A stretch of 64,000 bases of DNA from Triangularia verruculosa. Its lineage: Eukaryota > Ascomycota > Sordariomycetes > Sordariales > Podosporaceae. Shown here piece by piece: positions 46,435 through 58,065 of the stretch. Within the stretch, counting starts at the first letter, position 1. Each line of letters starts with the position of its first letter. Location of the stretch: contig MU863876.1 of assembly GCA_033296885.1 (NCBI GenBank), positions 636,196-700,195 on the forward strand, in the 5' to 3' direction. A program made the translations under genes and the position numbers. The notes under the pieces are model-generated. The model was not told the origin of the DNA and did no database searches. It worked only from the letters and a program-made list of their open reading frames with translations.

Positions 46435-49400
46435 ATGGGAATTTTCGAAGAGAAAGACTTTGTGAGAGCCGACTTCAGCCCGCTCCCGCCTCAACGGAGA
46501 GCTGATGGTCAAATCAAACCAGACGAAATCACCTCCCTCCCTGGCCTTGTTGCATTCAACGCCGCCACCAACCCAGATCACGTTTTCTGTCATCAGACCG
46601 AGTCTCATCGTCGACGAGAACAACATCAGAAACACCAATACGATACTCGGCCAGTCACGTTTGCCCAACTAGACAGGGCCATCGGAGCATGCGCAGCTTG
46701 GATCCGTACCTCGCTTGAGGCCCAAGATAATCGCAGCGATGGCAGATCCACCAACGTCCGCCCAGTTGCTCTGTACATGGAGAGCGATATTGGCCTCTTC
46801 ATTCACTTGGCTGCTTTGTTGAGCCTCAATATTCCGGCACTCTTGTTGTCGGCACGACTGGGAGCTCACAGCATCCTACACCTACTCCAGCAAACCAATG
46901 CGGGGACCCTCTTTGTAACACAACGCACGGAGACTATCAGCCCCGAGATCGGTCCATCCTCAACTGTCAAGATTGTCACTGCCAATTCCTACAACACATT
47001 TCTGGATGACAATGGCGACTCCAGGACGCCAGTCCCCGAAGTTGGCGACGAGTCCAGGCCCGGCAACACAGCCTTGATACTTCACTCCTCTGGTACCACC
47101 GGGTTGCCAAAGCCTATCCCCGTGCCTCACCGATACCTGCTAGGGTATGCCGCATGTCATCAGTTTTCCCCCTCAGAGTCTCCGTCATGGGTCAACTTCT
47201 CGACCTTGCCGCTATACCACGGCTTTGGTCTCTTGGCACCAGCCCTCTCACTCTCAGTCGGCATGACATGTTGCTTTCCACCTTCATCCATCATCCCCGC
47301 CGCCACCTCAACTCTGGATATTCTTCATGCATCAAAGGCGACGTCACTGATGACTGTGCCTTCCATTTTACAGGACATTCTGTCTTTGCCATCAGCCGAA
47401 GAACAGACGGAAGCCTTTTCCCGGTTGAGAAAGATGGAATTTGTCGCAGTAGGAGGTGGGGCCATGAACCCCGAAGTCGCCAACAGCCTTGTCAAAAGAG
47501 GCGTGAGGCTTCTCAATCACTATGGAGTGACCGAGATAGGAGCCATTGCGCCCATATTTTGCCCAACACCGGAAACGCGGTACAACCACCGGTATTTGAG
47601 ACTCAGATCTGATATTGGACTGGAGCTCCGTCCAGCCTCTCCCGATTCGACCTCATACAGATTGGTTGGATACCCTTGTGGATGGGCTGGAAAGGCCTTC
47701 GAGATTCAGGACGACATTGAGCTCAACCCTAACTGCGCCAGCAGCAGGAACATGGAAGTGAGAGTCTTGGGGAGAGTCGACGATGTTATCGTCTTGAAAA
47801 CCGGGGAGAAGATCATGCCAAGAACACTTGAGGACCTCTTGACTGCCAATGCAAACGTCAAGACGGCTGTTTGTGTTGGTCAGGGGAGGTTTGAAATGGC
47901 GGTGTTAGTTGAGCCCTCTCCAAGTGCCACGACGGATCTTGAAGTGCTAAGAGATCAGATATGGGAGGTTGTTTTGGAAGCGAATGAGACGCTGGATGCT
48001 CATGCCAGGGTAAGCTCGAAGCAGGCCATCATTTTCGTCACCAACGGTACGACAGTTCCTCGGTCCGACAAAGGCAGCGTGATGCGCCGAGAGACAGCGG
48101 AGAGGTTCAGGGATGAAATCGATGCGGCGTATGTGGCCATCGAGGCTGATGTCTCGAGTGAGAATGGGGTCAGCTTCGACCAAAAGAATGTAGAAGATGT
48201 TTTGAGAGGACTCTTGGCGGGTGTTGTTGGGCCATCGTTTCAAGCGGAGAGTCTGGGGGAAAATGAGGATTTTTTCGAACGGGGACTGGACTCACTGCAG
48301 AGCCTCAAGCTTGCGAGGAAAATCACATCTTCACTTCGACGATCTGGCAATGAGCCACAAGCAGGTCTGACGGCCGAGTTTGTCTACCGCCACCCAACGT
48401 TGGACCTGCTGTCAAATGCAATTCGAGCTCGATTGCAGGAAACCGACTCTGGTGAGGCTTTGCAAAGTCCTGGCCATAGTCGGACGGACATGATGAGGGC
48501 CTTGGCCGACGAGTACATCCACAAGATCGACACTCATCAAACACCAAGCGCTAGCAAACATGTTATCCTCATGACCGGCAGCACTGGCAGTCTTGGCGCT
48601 CATGTCCTGTCCCGTCTATCCTCCTCGCCTGCCGTTGCCAAGATCATTTGTGTTGTCCGTGGCTCCCGAGCAGCCGCCTCCGTCTCTTCGTCGACAGAAA
48701 ACCCCCAGAAAACCTACCAAATGCAGAGTATCTCGTCTGCCGGCCTCCTACCTCTTCCCGACTCGTCTTGGTCCAAAATCATTTTTTTGAACTCTGACAG
48801 CAAGAGTCCGCTTCCGCTAGACTCCCTCGCGGCAGACATCACTCATGTCCTCCATCTGGCGTGGCCCATGGACTTTCAGCTTACTTTGCCTTCCTTCCGT
48901 GCCCATCTTGATCTTCTGTGCAACCTGCTGTCACTCTGCCGGAAGGCTTCCTCGCTACGGCCGACTGCGAGGGTTCGCATGATCTTCGCTTCCTCCATTG
49001 CCGCCGTGCGATACTTCAATGGCGATGGACCGGTACCAGAAGGGCCGATCGAAGCAGATGCCCCTGTCAAGATGGGATATGCGGAGGCAAAGTGGGTTTG
49101 TGAGAGAATTATGAAAGAGGCTTACGAAACATTCAGATCCCAGGGTGGAATGACCGAGAGTGTCACGGTTAGGATTGGGCAGCTTTCTGGGCCAGCAGAT
49201 ACAGACCGAAAAGGCGGAGGGCTCTGGAAGACTGGTGAGCACATGCCAGTGTTGGTGAAAGCGTGTCAGAAGCTGGGTGTCTGGCCAGACTTGGAGGGGG
49301 TAAGTCTCCTGATAATATTGTATCTGAATTGAGCCACGACTGACGCAATACAGACCGTGTCGTGGTTACCAGTTGACCATGCAGCTCAGGCACTGACCGA

Positions 49401-49761
49401 AATGCTGCTTTCACCAAAGGCACTGCCGCCCTTCTTGCACTTGGAGAATCCTATTCGGCAACCAATGAAAGACATCATTATGATCATTGGGAGAGAGTTG
49501 GGCGCAGAACCCTCCCGGCTAGACGGGACTTTGATACCCTTTGAGGAGTGGCTGGATCGAGGGATTTCATCTGGGGCGATTAGCGCTTCCCTGAGGGGCT
49601 TTTTTGCGGATGACTTTCGAGTCCTGGGACAAGGCAAGATTGTTCTCGATACTGCGCTCTCTAGGCTTGTTTCCAAGACGTTGGCGAGCGAAGGTGGCGT
49701 TGCCAAGGACGTGGTGGAGGGCTATGTAAGGAAGTGGAAGGCAACAGGCTTTCTGGCGTGA
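46435..49761 (+). CDS. NRPS-like carboxylate reductase (A-T-R)
   Basis: Two exons (46435-49299 and 49354-49761) with a 54-nt intron give 1090 residues. I start at ATG 46435 (context CTCACCATGG); the frame is open to an ATG at 46225, but that extension is not family-like. The adenylation domain has LHSSGTTGLPK (about 217-226) and NHYGVTEIGA. The carrier domain has FFERGLDSLQ with Ser620. The reductase has TGSTGSLG (about 712), the YAEAK catalytic pair and a C-terminal TVSWLPVDHAAQAL block. No condensation domain is present. Such enzymes load an aryl acid and release it as an aldehyde by NADPH reduction, as in the A-T-R partners of NR-PKSs in A. terreus and in the ilicicolin/ascochlorin pathways (recalled). 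The likely substrate is the acid released by the adjacent PKS. Confidence 0.95.
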
Positions 49762-50078
49762 TCAAAGACAGGATAGATTTTGGACTCGTAAGTTGCGGGA
49801 CTTTCTCGCCTCGGATGGTTTGGATAGAAATACAGGTACTGCCATACTACTCTCACATCGATCCTCACCTACCTTACCTACCTGGTATGGGAGTTGTCGC
49901 ATCCAAGAGGCTGATGAGGTTGGTGAGAGGTAGGTAATACGGTGGAATGATGCCCCGATTGGAGCGGCTCAACCCGGTATATTCCAGCGACGTTACAATG
50001 ACGGCGTTAGGTTGAGCCCAACTGAAGATTCCAGGTTCCCGGCTGCAACATCCAATCCATCCTCCGCTGAACCACTCC
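49762..50078. other. Intergenic region
   Basis: Between the reductase stop and the second HET gene, both on the plus strand. Contains a run of ACCTACC/TTACC motifs near 49867-49882. No gene is seen. Confidence 0.6.
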
Positions 50079-52395
50079 ATGGAGCAGCAACTGGACGCCG
50101 ACCATCTTTGTGACAGATGTCGATATGGCCTCTATTTTCCCGGCATTGAACAGCCTCTCTTGGCTCCCGAAGTGGTTCTCAGCCGTTGGTCAAAGGGTCC
50201 TTATACCAAGCAGTATGGTCAACACCGTTTCAACAGCGACTTTCGTCACGAAGATGTTTTGCCCGACCTTGCTGCCCTGAAACGCACTGCGTTGAAGGGC
50301 TGTATGTTCTGCCATCTGTTGCAGTCCGCCATTCAATCTTTCGTCGCCACTTCCCCTGTCGTATACGACGCAATACAGGTCCACCTCGACTATTTTTGGG
50401 ATGCGGTCCCCAAAAAGAACCAGACGGGCTCTATCATCACGAGATGGGTTCTCCAAGCTAGCCTTTTGCTTCATGACCCAAACATGGCAAAGCGCCGAGA
50501 GGGGTTACCGCAAGACATCCAGGTTTCGAGTTGGACTTCGGGACGCGCTATCTTTTGGCCTCTAGCACGTAAATCTGGTGAGCGCTCATGCACATTCGCT
50601 AATTTTACCCTCATGGAACGCTCATCGTGGGATCTATGTAGAGGGAGCACACGGCTTGAGGCTGGGGATGCCAAGCCCTCTCTCCGGGGGCGGCCTAGCA
50701 CAGCAGTCTCTAACCTTTCTTCGATCCAACATTCTTCGATGTGTGAGTACATGCGAACACGCACTTCCTGATGCAAAGGGCTTCCTTCCAACCCGCCTCA
50801 TCTACGTTGGTCAAGATCAGTTACGCGTCGTCGAGGCTCGACATGATTCAGACTTGAAACAACTCAAAGCAGGCGATAGACAGTACGCCACACTGAGCTA
50901 CTGCTGGGGCAGCCATTTAGAAGGTTTATCACAACTACGACTTACCAAGGACACGCAGACGCAGCTCCAATCCGGCTTTCCTCTCGAAGCGATGTCGGCC
51001 GTGCAGAAAGACGCTGTCATGGTGACCAGAGCCTTGGGTATCCCATACCTGTGGATTGATGCCCTCTGCATTCTGCAGGGCGACGCTACCGACTGGGAGC
51101 TCGAGTCGTCCCTCATGCACAAGATCTATGGCAACGCCTATGTGACCATCTGCAACCTAAAGTCACGGTCTTGTCAACAGGGGTTCCTGTCGGACGACCA
51201 ACTCCGCGTCAACATCCCTTTCGACACCATGACTCAGACCAGAGGAGTGGAGTGCTACGAGATCGGACCGGGCTTCGTCTCCGGGTGCTTTCCTCGCGCT
51301 TTCGAACACGATACCTGGAGCCGTCTCGATTTCGACAGCACACAGTGGGCCTCGCGCGCCTGGACGTTCCAGGAGGCGACACTCTCAACGCGGATGATCC
51401 TGTTCGCAAAGTCCGGCCTTTACTTCAGCTGCGGCACCGGGCTCGTCTGGGAGTACGGCGGGGTCTTGGAAGAGCCTCTAAACTTTTCTGTCCACGGCAT
51501 CGTGCAAGACACCTCCGCTGCGGATATGTACCGAAACTGGAACCAGAAGATTGCCACCCAGTTCTCGGGAAGACAAGCCACCTATCTTGCTGACTCGCTG
51601 CCTGCGCTCTCTGGCACAGCGCAGATCTTCGCGGCGGCTCTGGACGACGAGTACGTGGCTGGTTTGTGGAAAGGGGATCTGCTGGCTGGACTGTTCTGGA
51701 AGATGGAGGACTCGCTTCGCAGCTCCCTTGCCGGGCTGCTGCAGTCTCTTGATGATGCATACATTGGGCCCAGCTGGAGCTGGGTAGGAAGACCAGCGGG
51801 CGGGAGTGCAGTGGGCAAAGTAAGAGGGTTCGGGCCTGGCCGCTGCAATCTCTATCCGGCGAGGTCGTCTGCAGTCCTTCACATGCAATGTGATACCCTA
51901 AAATCACAGGCGGTACCGTCCGGGATGGACAAATATGGTAGGATTTCCGGCGCAACACTGCTCATAAAGACAAGAGTGTACCCGCTTGCTCTTGGATGGC
52001 ACCCTTTGCCGGACGACGACGACGACTGCGATGGGAAGAGATTGAGTGATACTGGAAATTCCTATCTCGAACAGCCTGGCGGCAACAAAGTTGCTTTCAG
52101 CTACCACCTCGACTTCTTCCCCAATCCAGACGTCAACGATCCCGACCAGAGTTGGAAGCAGGACCTGACTCTTGTCCTGCTCGGGAGCATAAACTACGAG
52201 AGCTCCGAGTCTGAGGACGAATTAGGGGAGATGCCCTGCGGGCTTATTGTCCACCAAGCGAAGAGGAACAGTTCCGAGTATTGCAGGGTCGGCACATTTG
52301 GGCCTTCCACATGGCAAGCGAGCTCCGGGACCGTATTTGACCTTGATATGGACTTTTGCTATAATTGGGAGTCGAGGTCTCTGAAGGTGGTATAA
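50079..52395 (+). CDS. HET-domain protein (second)
   Basis: Two exons (50079-50568 and 50642-52395) with a 73-nt intron (GTAAAT...TGTAG) give 747 residues from ATG 50079. An N-terminal zinc-ribbon-like segment has CDRCRYGLYF and, later, CMFCHLL. The HET domain starts near residue 243 with YATLSYCWGSH, continues ALGIPYLWIDALCILQGDATDW and IYGNAYVTICN, and closes with SRAWTFQEATLSTRMILF. It is of the commonest fungal HET type and quite unlike the HET gene at 18.8-21.2 kb. The C-terminal 300 residues have no recognisable domain. It follows the PKS/reductase pair in the same direction as the reductase, but a joint role is only speculation. Confidence 0.92.
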
Positions 52396-52643
52396 GTAAG
52401 GTAATTAGGTGCTGGAGAGTTGAGACGAAAAGTAGGTGTCATATCAAATGAGAAATAATATTAAACAGCCATTTCATCTGCACTGCAAGGATAAATATTT
52501 TGTTTGTACCTTATTCACGTTTAACATGCTGTACGTGTCAAAGTAGATGTCCACAAGTCTCAAGTTAGTTACCTAGGCAATCTGGTCTACTATACATGCG
52601 CCCTATCAAACAAACGTCCTTGGTATCAATACATGTTGTCTAC

Positions 52644-53513
52644 CTACTTTCCCTCTGGAAAGTCACTGATCTTGCTGATATCCTTCCAGCTCTCCAGATC
52701 CTCTCTCGTCTTGTCCAAGGCCTTGCCAATCTCAGTGGTGGCATCGCTGCCCAAAGCAAAGAAACCGGGTAGCTCTCTGCCCTCGGCAACACCAGTGCTG
52801 GTGACAACGTCAAAAATGACCTCAGCACCCTTGACTGGGTTGCCAAGCTGGATGCCGTTGAAATCCTTGAAGGCTTGGTCGGCCTTGGCGTTGATCTCGT
52901 CGTACTCCTTCATTCTGGTCGAAGCAGGAGTGCCGCTGAGGTTGGCTTCCGGCTTGAGCAAGCTGGTTCTGAAGAAACCAGGCTCGATCAAAGTGTGCTT
53001 GATGCCAAAGTCCTTGATCTCCTCAGCAAGACCAATACCGGCCCAGCGAAGGGCGGCCTTGGAGGCGTTGTACAGGTTGCAGCTGTTCATTGGGTACCAA
53101 GCGGCCATGCTACCGATGGTGACCAAGGTGCCGGAGCCTTGCTTTCTGAGTTGCGGCAGCACGGCACGGTAGAGATTGAGAGGACCGAAGAAGTTGGCCT
53201 CGAACTGCTTGTATGTCTCCTCGGGGGTGGCTTCCTCAAGGGTGCCGGTCTGGACGTAGGCGGCATTGTTGACCACGATGTCAATGGCGCCGTAGACCTT
53301 GACGATCTCGTCAACGGATTTCTTGAGCTCGGGGAGAGGTTTGTTGTGATCGAGTTGGACAACGGTGATGTTCTTGTGAGAGAGGTCGACCTTGGCGGGG
53401 TTGCGAGAGGCAGCGAGCACCTTGTCACCGCGGGCGGCAGCGACCTTGGCAAGCTCGAGGCCGAAGCCAGAGGAGCAGCCGGTGATGAGCCAAACACGAG
53501 AGCGGGGTGCCAT
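52644..53513 (-). CDS. Short-chain dehydrogenase/reductase (classical SDR), copy A
   Basis: Single exon, 289 residues from ATG 53513; the open frame above it has no ATG. The coenzyme motif is TGCSSGFG (residues 11-18), followed by VVNNAA (80-85), Ser135, and the catalytic Y148-N-A-S-K152. The LIEPGFFRTSLL segment follows the usual SDR pattern. It belongs to the fungal SDRs annotated as NAD(P)-binding oxidoreductases of unknown substrate. It is divergent from a paralogue at 54.6-55.4 kb and convergent with the HET gene. Confidence 0.92.
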   Translation of the reverse strand: MAPRSRVWLITGCSSGFGLELAKVAAARGDKVLAASRNPAKVDLSHKNITVVQLDHNKPLPELKKSVDEIVKVYGAIDIVVNNAAYVQTGTLEEATPEETYKQFEANFFGPLNLYRAVLPQLRKQGSGTLVTIGSMAAWYPMNSCNLYNASKAALRWAGIGLAEEIKDFGIKHTLIEPGFFRTSLLKPEANLSGTPASTRMKEYDEINAKADQAFKDFNGIQLGNPVKGAEVIFDVVTSTGVAEGRELPGFFALGSDATTEIGKALDKTREDLESWKDISKISDFPEGK

Positions 53514-54556
53514 TTTGGTTGTGGTTATGATTGTGGGTGATAGATGGTAATTCCGGTCTTGGTCTTCAAGTTGTGTGAGATGGCTTGTGTGACTGTGAAG
53601 TATGTTCAAGTTCGGTTGTTGGATGTGGGATGTGTGAGACAGGAAGTCTGGAAAAGACGCTTGCCTTTATCTGGAACAGCCACCCCCAGAACTCGCTGCA
53701 CGTCCTGATCCTGTTTGACTACCTGTGGCTCGTCCTGGAGATACGTCACTGCGTCTTTGTGATTCAGACCCTGAGATCTGTTTATCGCCTAACCCCGATC
53801 GCCGAAGTGGGGCCCGGCTCCACTACTCCGACCCGATATGCAAGATCCCGCATCTAGCGCCGTGCCAGCTCTGCGCCAACCCAGTCCTCCATCGTAAACA
53901 CGCACTGTCACACTGTCCCCCTCTTGCCCTTCTCGTCCATCCTCTTCTTGTTACGGAAACAGATTGGCAGGAGTTATCGGGACTGCAGTGGCTGAAAGAC
54001 AGAGGGTGGCAAGCAGCCGGTTTTTCTGTCCTCTGACGTCAGTGGGGGTCGGAGAATATTGGCCAATCACATTACATGGTTTGATAACATGCCACTGATT
54101 GCTCTTTCGTGGCCCTGCTTCCCACCCGCCGATCGACGCGTGGTTTCGGGGTTAGAGTAGCCTTCCGTGTTGATCTCGGCGGTCACCTTTTTAACTCCCA
54201 CTGACTCTTCTTGAACAATATTTGTCGTAATTGCCATGAAGAAAGAGATATGCAGGGTCCGATTAGCAACCGTGCGCAACGTTCTTTGACGGGCCTACGC
54301 CTTCCCGTCTTCACGGATGCCAGCGATCAACGTCTCCGGGCGCTGGCGCAAGAGGAGCCTGTTAACTCCGGGTTCTCTCCAGAGATAGCTGCAAAACTGC
54401 CCGTTTTCTTCCGCTGTTAAAAGAAGAGTGGAAACATTCCATCGTCAAATCCATCCACCACCCGCCTATCGTCTACCTAGGTGTCTGACCTCAACATCAT
54501 TCTTCTGCCAAATCTCATATTTCCATCGCTGAAATCAACCAAAACCAAACACCAAC
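53514..54556. promoter_or_regulatory. Divergent promoter region of two SDR genes
   Basis: 1043 bp between divergent start codons of the two SDR paralogues. No internal open frame looks coding. A CTACCTAGG copy of the dispersed motif lies at 54473-54481, close to the plus-strand start. Confidence 0.5.
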
Positions 54557-55414
54557 ATGGCTGTCGCAAGGAAAGTCTGGCTGATTACCGGAACATCCTC
54601 CGGCCTCGGCCAAGCCATCGCCAAAGCCGCCCTAGCCCACGGACACACAGTCGTGGCCACGGCCCGCGACCCACGCAAAATCTCCGATCTTGCCTCGGCT
54701 GGCGCTCTCACCGAGCAGCTCGATGTGACCGCCTCCGACCAAACCCTCTCCGAGACAGTCAACCGCATTGTATCCAAGACCGGCACCATCGATATCCTCG
54801 TCAACAACGCTGGTTACATCCTTGCCGGCGGTGTCGAAGAGGTCAGCCGCGATGAGGCTCAAGCTGAATTCAACACCAACGTCTTCGGCCAACTCAATGT
54901 CCTTCGCGCCGTACTACCCGTGATGCGCAAGCAAAAGTCGGGAGTCGTCGCAAACCTGGGAAGCATCGGGGGCTGGCGAGGTACCCCTGCCGCCGGCCTG
55001 TACTGCGCCTCCAAGGCGTGTGCTGCCATTGTCTCCGAGTCCCTCCGCGCCGAGGTGGCTCCCTTGGGTATTCAAGTCACCGTGATCGAACCTGGCTATT
55101 TCAGGACCAACTTCCTTGCTCCAGGCCACAAGGTCTGGGCCAAGAACAAGATCGAGGACATCGCCCCTGTCGTTGGTGCGACAAATGATGCCTTTGAGGC
55201 CTATGATCGCAAGCAGCCCGGCGATCCTGAAAAGGCTGCCCAGTTGATCGTCGAGGCTTTGACAGGCACGGGCAGGGCCCAAGGACGCCCACTTCCCGCT
55301 AGGCTTTCCGTCGGAAGTGATGCCTATCAAATTGTCAGCGGCATCCTGGATAGTCAAAGGAAGGAGCTGGAGGAGTGGAAGGACTTGAGCACTACTACGG
55401 ACCACACCGATTAA
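54557..55414 (+). CDS. Short-chain dehydrogenase/reductase (classical SDR), copy B
   Basis: Single exon, 285 residues from ATG 54557. It has TGTSSGLG (11-18), LVNNAG (81-86), Ser136, Y149-C-A-S-K153 and VIEPGYFRTNFL. The order and spacing of every block match copy A almost residue for residue, including the shared start KVWLITG / RVWLITG and shared tail (ELEEWKDLS / DLESWKDIS). The two therefore look like diverged duplicates that ended head to head. Substrate unknown. Confidence 0.92.
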   Translation: MAVARKVWLITGTSSGLGQAIAKAALAHGHTVVATARDPRKISDLASAGALTEQLDVTASDQTLSETVNRIVSKTGTIDILVNNAGYILAGGVEEVSRDEAQAEFNTNVFGQLNVLRAVLPVMRKQKSGVVANLGSIGGWRGTPAAGLYCASKACAAIVSESLRAEVAPLGIQVTVIEPGYFRTNFLAPGHKVWAKNKIEDIAPVVGATNDAFEAYDRKQPGDPEKAAQLIVEALTGTGRAQGRPLPARLSVGSDAYQIVSGILDSQRKELEEWKDLSTTTDHTD

Positions 55415-55732
55415 GCCTTTTCTTTTCAAATGTTATGGAGTCTCAAGGTGGCCGAGCGGAGTTGTAGGAACGAATGTTTTCATGGTGTAGGGTCGATCTA
55501 GGTAGTTTGATCAATCAATGGCACGGTCTTGGCTGCTGTCCCCAAGCATGTTGAAATATTTGCATGGAAGATCAGAAACAGTTCCTTTATCCCGTGTTTA
55601 TTGTTTCCTAGTTCCATTTGTTTTACGTGTCGGCCTTGCGTGTTAAGTAGGTTGCATGCCACCGTAATTTTCGTGATTGTGAACTTCTTCAATGAAAGTC
55701 ACCCGAAAGCCAGCATGAACGTCCATAATGAC
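55415..55732. other. Convergent intergenic region
   Basis: 3' region between the SDR copy B and the alpha-glucoside permease genes. GGTGGCCGAGCGG near 55448 resembles a tRNA A box, but no complete tRNA follows. No gene is called. Confidence 0.55.
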
Positions 55733-57444
55733 CTAGTGACTCTTCTCCGTCTCTTCGATCGACATCCGCTTGCCCTGACTGTCAATATTGTGATTCATAT
55801 CGAATGGGTCAACCTTTGTTTTCGCAAACTTCCTTGCAGGTACCCTCTTCTCAAACAGCACATCCAACTCGGCGTACGTTCTATCCTTGGGCTCGGGCAG
55901 TCGGAAGAAAACCCAGATGGCCGAGATCAGACAGGTGCCGGCCCAGAAAAATGCCGTTTTGGCGCCCCAGTTCCACGCCGAAGAACTGAGCTGGTAGTTC
56001 GTCATGACGTTGACAAAGATATTCGAAGCGTTGTAGGCCGCCCGGGCAAGCACAATGGTCTTGGCTTTCAAGCGTGTTGATGATAGCTCCGACACGAGCG
56101 CGTAGGTGACGGGGCCCACGGCAAAGTCGTACACGAATGTAAAGGCTATGAGCACACCACCAATAGCCCACACCGAGGCCACGTCGTCTCCAAAAGCCAG
56201 GCCGCCGACGACGACGAGCAGAACAAGCTGAGCACACAATCCGCCAAAGTGAATCCGCCGACGGCCAACCCTGGACATGAGGAACCAGGACCCAGCGGTG
56301 CCAACCATACCGAGGGCATACTGACCCATGGACAACGAGAAAGAGTTTTGCGGATCCATGCCGGCTTGAACCATAAAGTACGAAAAGTAGCCCATGAGGT
56401 TCTGACCACCGAGGGTTTGCACGAGCCAAATGCCGACCACGATCTCAGTACGCCTCAGATCAATGCCCTTGAAGCAATCACGAAAGCGGACGCCTTCTTT
56501 CAAGCTCTTCTCCATCTCGTTGGTGTGCTCGATCATGGCGAGCGTCTGGTCCGCGTTGAAACCGGGCTGATTGCGCGAGGTGAGGCGGAGGAGAGACCTT
56601 TTTGCCTCCTCCCTGCGATTGTGACGGACGTACCACCAGGGGGACTCGGGAGCGAAAAGCAACCCGATAAAGATGGGAACAGGCCACACCCACTGTACGG
56701 CGAATGGGATTCGGTATGCCCACTCGTCATCTCGCCCGACGGATCCCTTGTTTACCGCGGCAGCAAAGAACTGTCCGATGACCCAGCACATGTTGATGAA
56801 GGTGGTGAGATACGGTCGAAGCACCATGGGCGCAACTTCGGATGCATACGCCGGTGTGACACTCTGGAATGCTCCCCAGGGAATACCTACGGATCCAGTC
56901 AATGTTAGTGTCGACTCATCCTTCTGCGAGACAATCCGATTGACTGACCGCAAAGAACCTCTCCAAGAACGAGAACCTTGACATTAGGCGCGAAGAAAAG
57001 TACAAAGATGAAGGCGCACATCAGCACTAGCGACGCCTGGGTCGTGAATCGGTATCCCCACCGGTCAGCCGCCCAACCAGCAAAGATGAGGCCAAAGATC
57101 TCGCCCGCTCGAGCACCATTTGACAGACCAGACTGCCAGGCCGCTGAGACGGCGTACTTGCCTGTGGCTGGGTCCACCAGCTCGCCGTACTTTTGATTGA
57201 ACGCAGGCGAGGCATACAGGCTGCCTAGCAACGCGAGATCGTAGCCTTCCATGATCAAGGTCGAGGACAGCAGAACTGACCAGCCGATGGCCTTGGGGTA
57301 GAGCTTCAGAGCCTTCATCAAGCTCATGCTGTGCTCGCTTTCGGCGGCATGTTTGGCCTCCTCAACCGTGGCATTCTTGTGAACATCGTCACCTGAGGCC
57401 GTGGTGGATGCCCGCATGGGGGCTTGCGTGACTTTCTCAGCCAT
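55733..57444 (-). CDS. MFS alpha-glucoside (maltose) permease-like transporter
   Basis: Two exons (57444-56949 and 56886-55733) with a 62-nt intron (GTCAGT...CGTAG) give 549 residues. The first span reads LIMEGYDLALLGSLYASPAF, the form typical of maltose/alpha-glucoside:H+ symporters. Further family marks are AADRWGYRFT, APESPWWYVRHNR before the central loop, SRVGRRRIHFGG, and RLPEPKDRTYAELDVLFE at the end. About 12 membrane spans; plasma membrane. It is divergent from a GH13 alpha-glucosidase, an arrangement like fungal MAL modules in which the permease imports the disaccharide and the intracellular maltase splits it. Shared control is supported by AmyR-type sites between the genes. Confidence 0.93.
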
Positions 57445-57991
57445 GTCTTGAGGAATAAAAGGAGGTGAAGGTGAGGAGATGGGGTAATAGGTATGGTGGG
57501 CCTGCAACCAAAGCTATGGAGCCATGGTGATATTTACCCTTCCCCTGACATTGCCAGCTTTGCGCGGGGATGTGGAGGAGTGGCAGGAGGGTGAAGATTC
57601 CTACCCTTTTCAGCGACGATGATGCCGGTGTTACATCGCACTGGGCGCTAGAACCAATGGAACGCTACGGCCAGTATCCCCTCAGCAATTGCTTGACGAT
57701 CTGACATCATGTGCCTCTCTCACTCAAATTTCTTCTATTTAAACTGATAGTATGAGTGATGAGATTGCCCTGAATTTTCGCTAACTTTTCTGAGCCGAGA
57801 TGTAAGTAGAGGATAAGGTGGTCTAGATTTGGGTTCATGTGGCAAAGGGGCCACGAATGAGTTTATGTAGACGGAAGGTCCAGCGAAAAGCCGTTGACAG
57901 TTTGCAACGTTATTCCCGGGTCTACTCTTTCAGAGTGACAGTCGGGCCAATGGTCTCAGCGTAGAAACCCCGGGCGAGCAACGACATGCAG

Positions 57992-58005
57992 CCGAGGCCG
58001 GCCCG
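57992..58005 (-). promoter_or_regulatory. CGG-N8-CGG site 1 (AmyR-type)
   Basis: On the minus strand the sequence is CGG GCCGGCCT CGG, an exact match to the direct-repeat consensus CGG-N8-CGG bound by AmyR, the regulator of starch and maltose genes in Aspergillus. It lies about 190 bp upstream of the alpha-glucosidase ATG. Match seen; binding inferred. Confidence 0.5.
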
Positions 58006-58065
58006 AATCCGTGGATACCCCCAACTATCTCATAAGCTTGGCTCAGGTAAACCAATACTTCAAAG

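Noticed and set aside
52875..53540. 221-codon plus-strand ORF rich in Gly/Val/Asp
   Set aside because: Antisense shadow of the SDR copy A gene.
55440..55520. GGTGGCCGAGCGG resembling a tRNA Ser/Leu A box
   Set aside because: No matching B box with a GGTTCGA core and no acceptor stem at the right distance.
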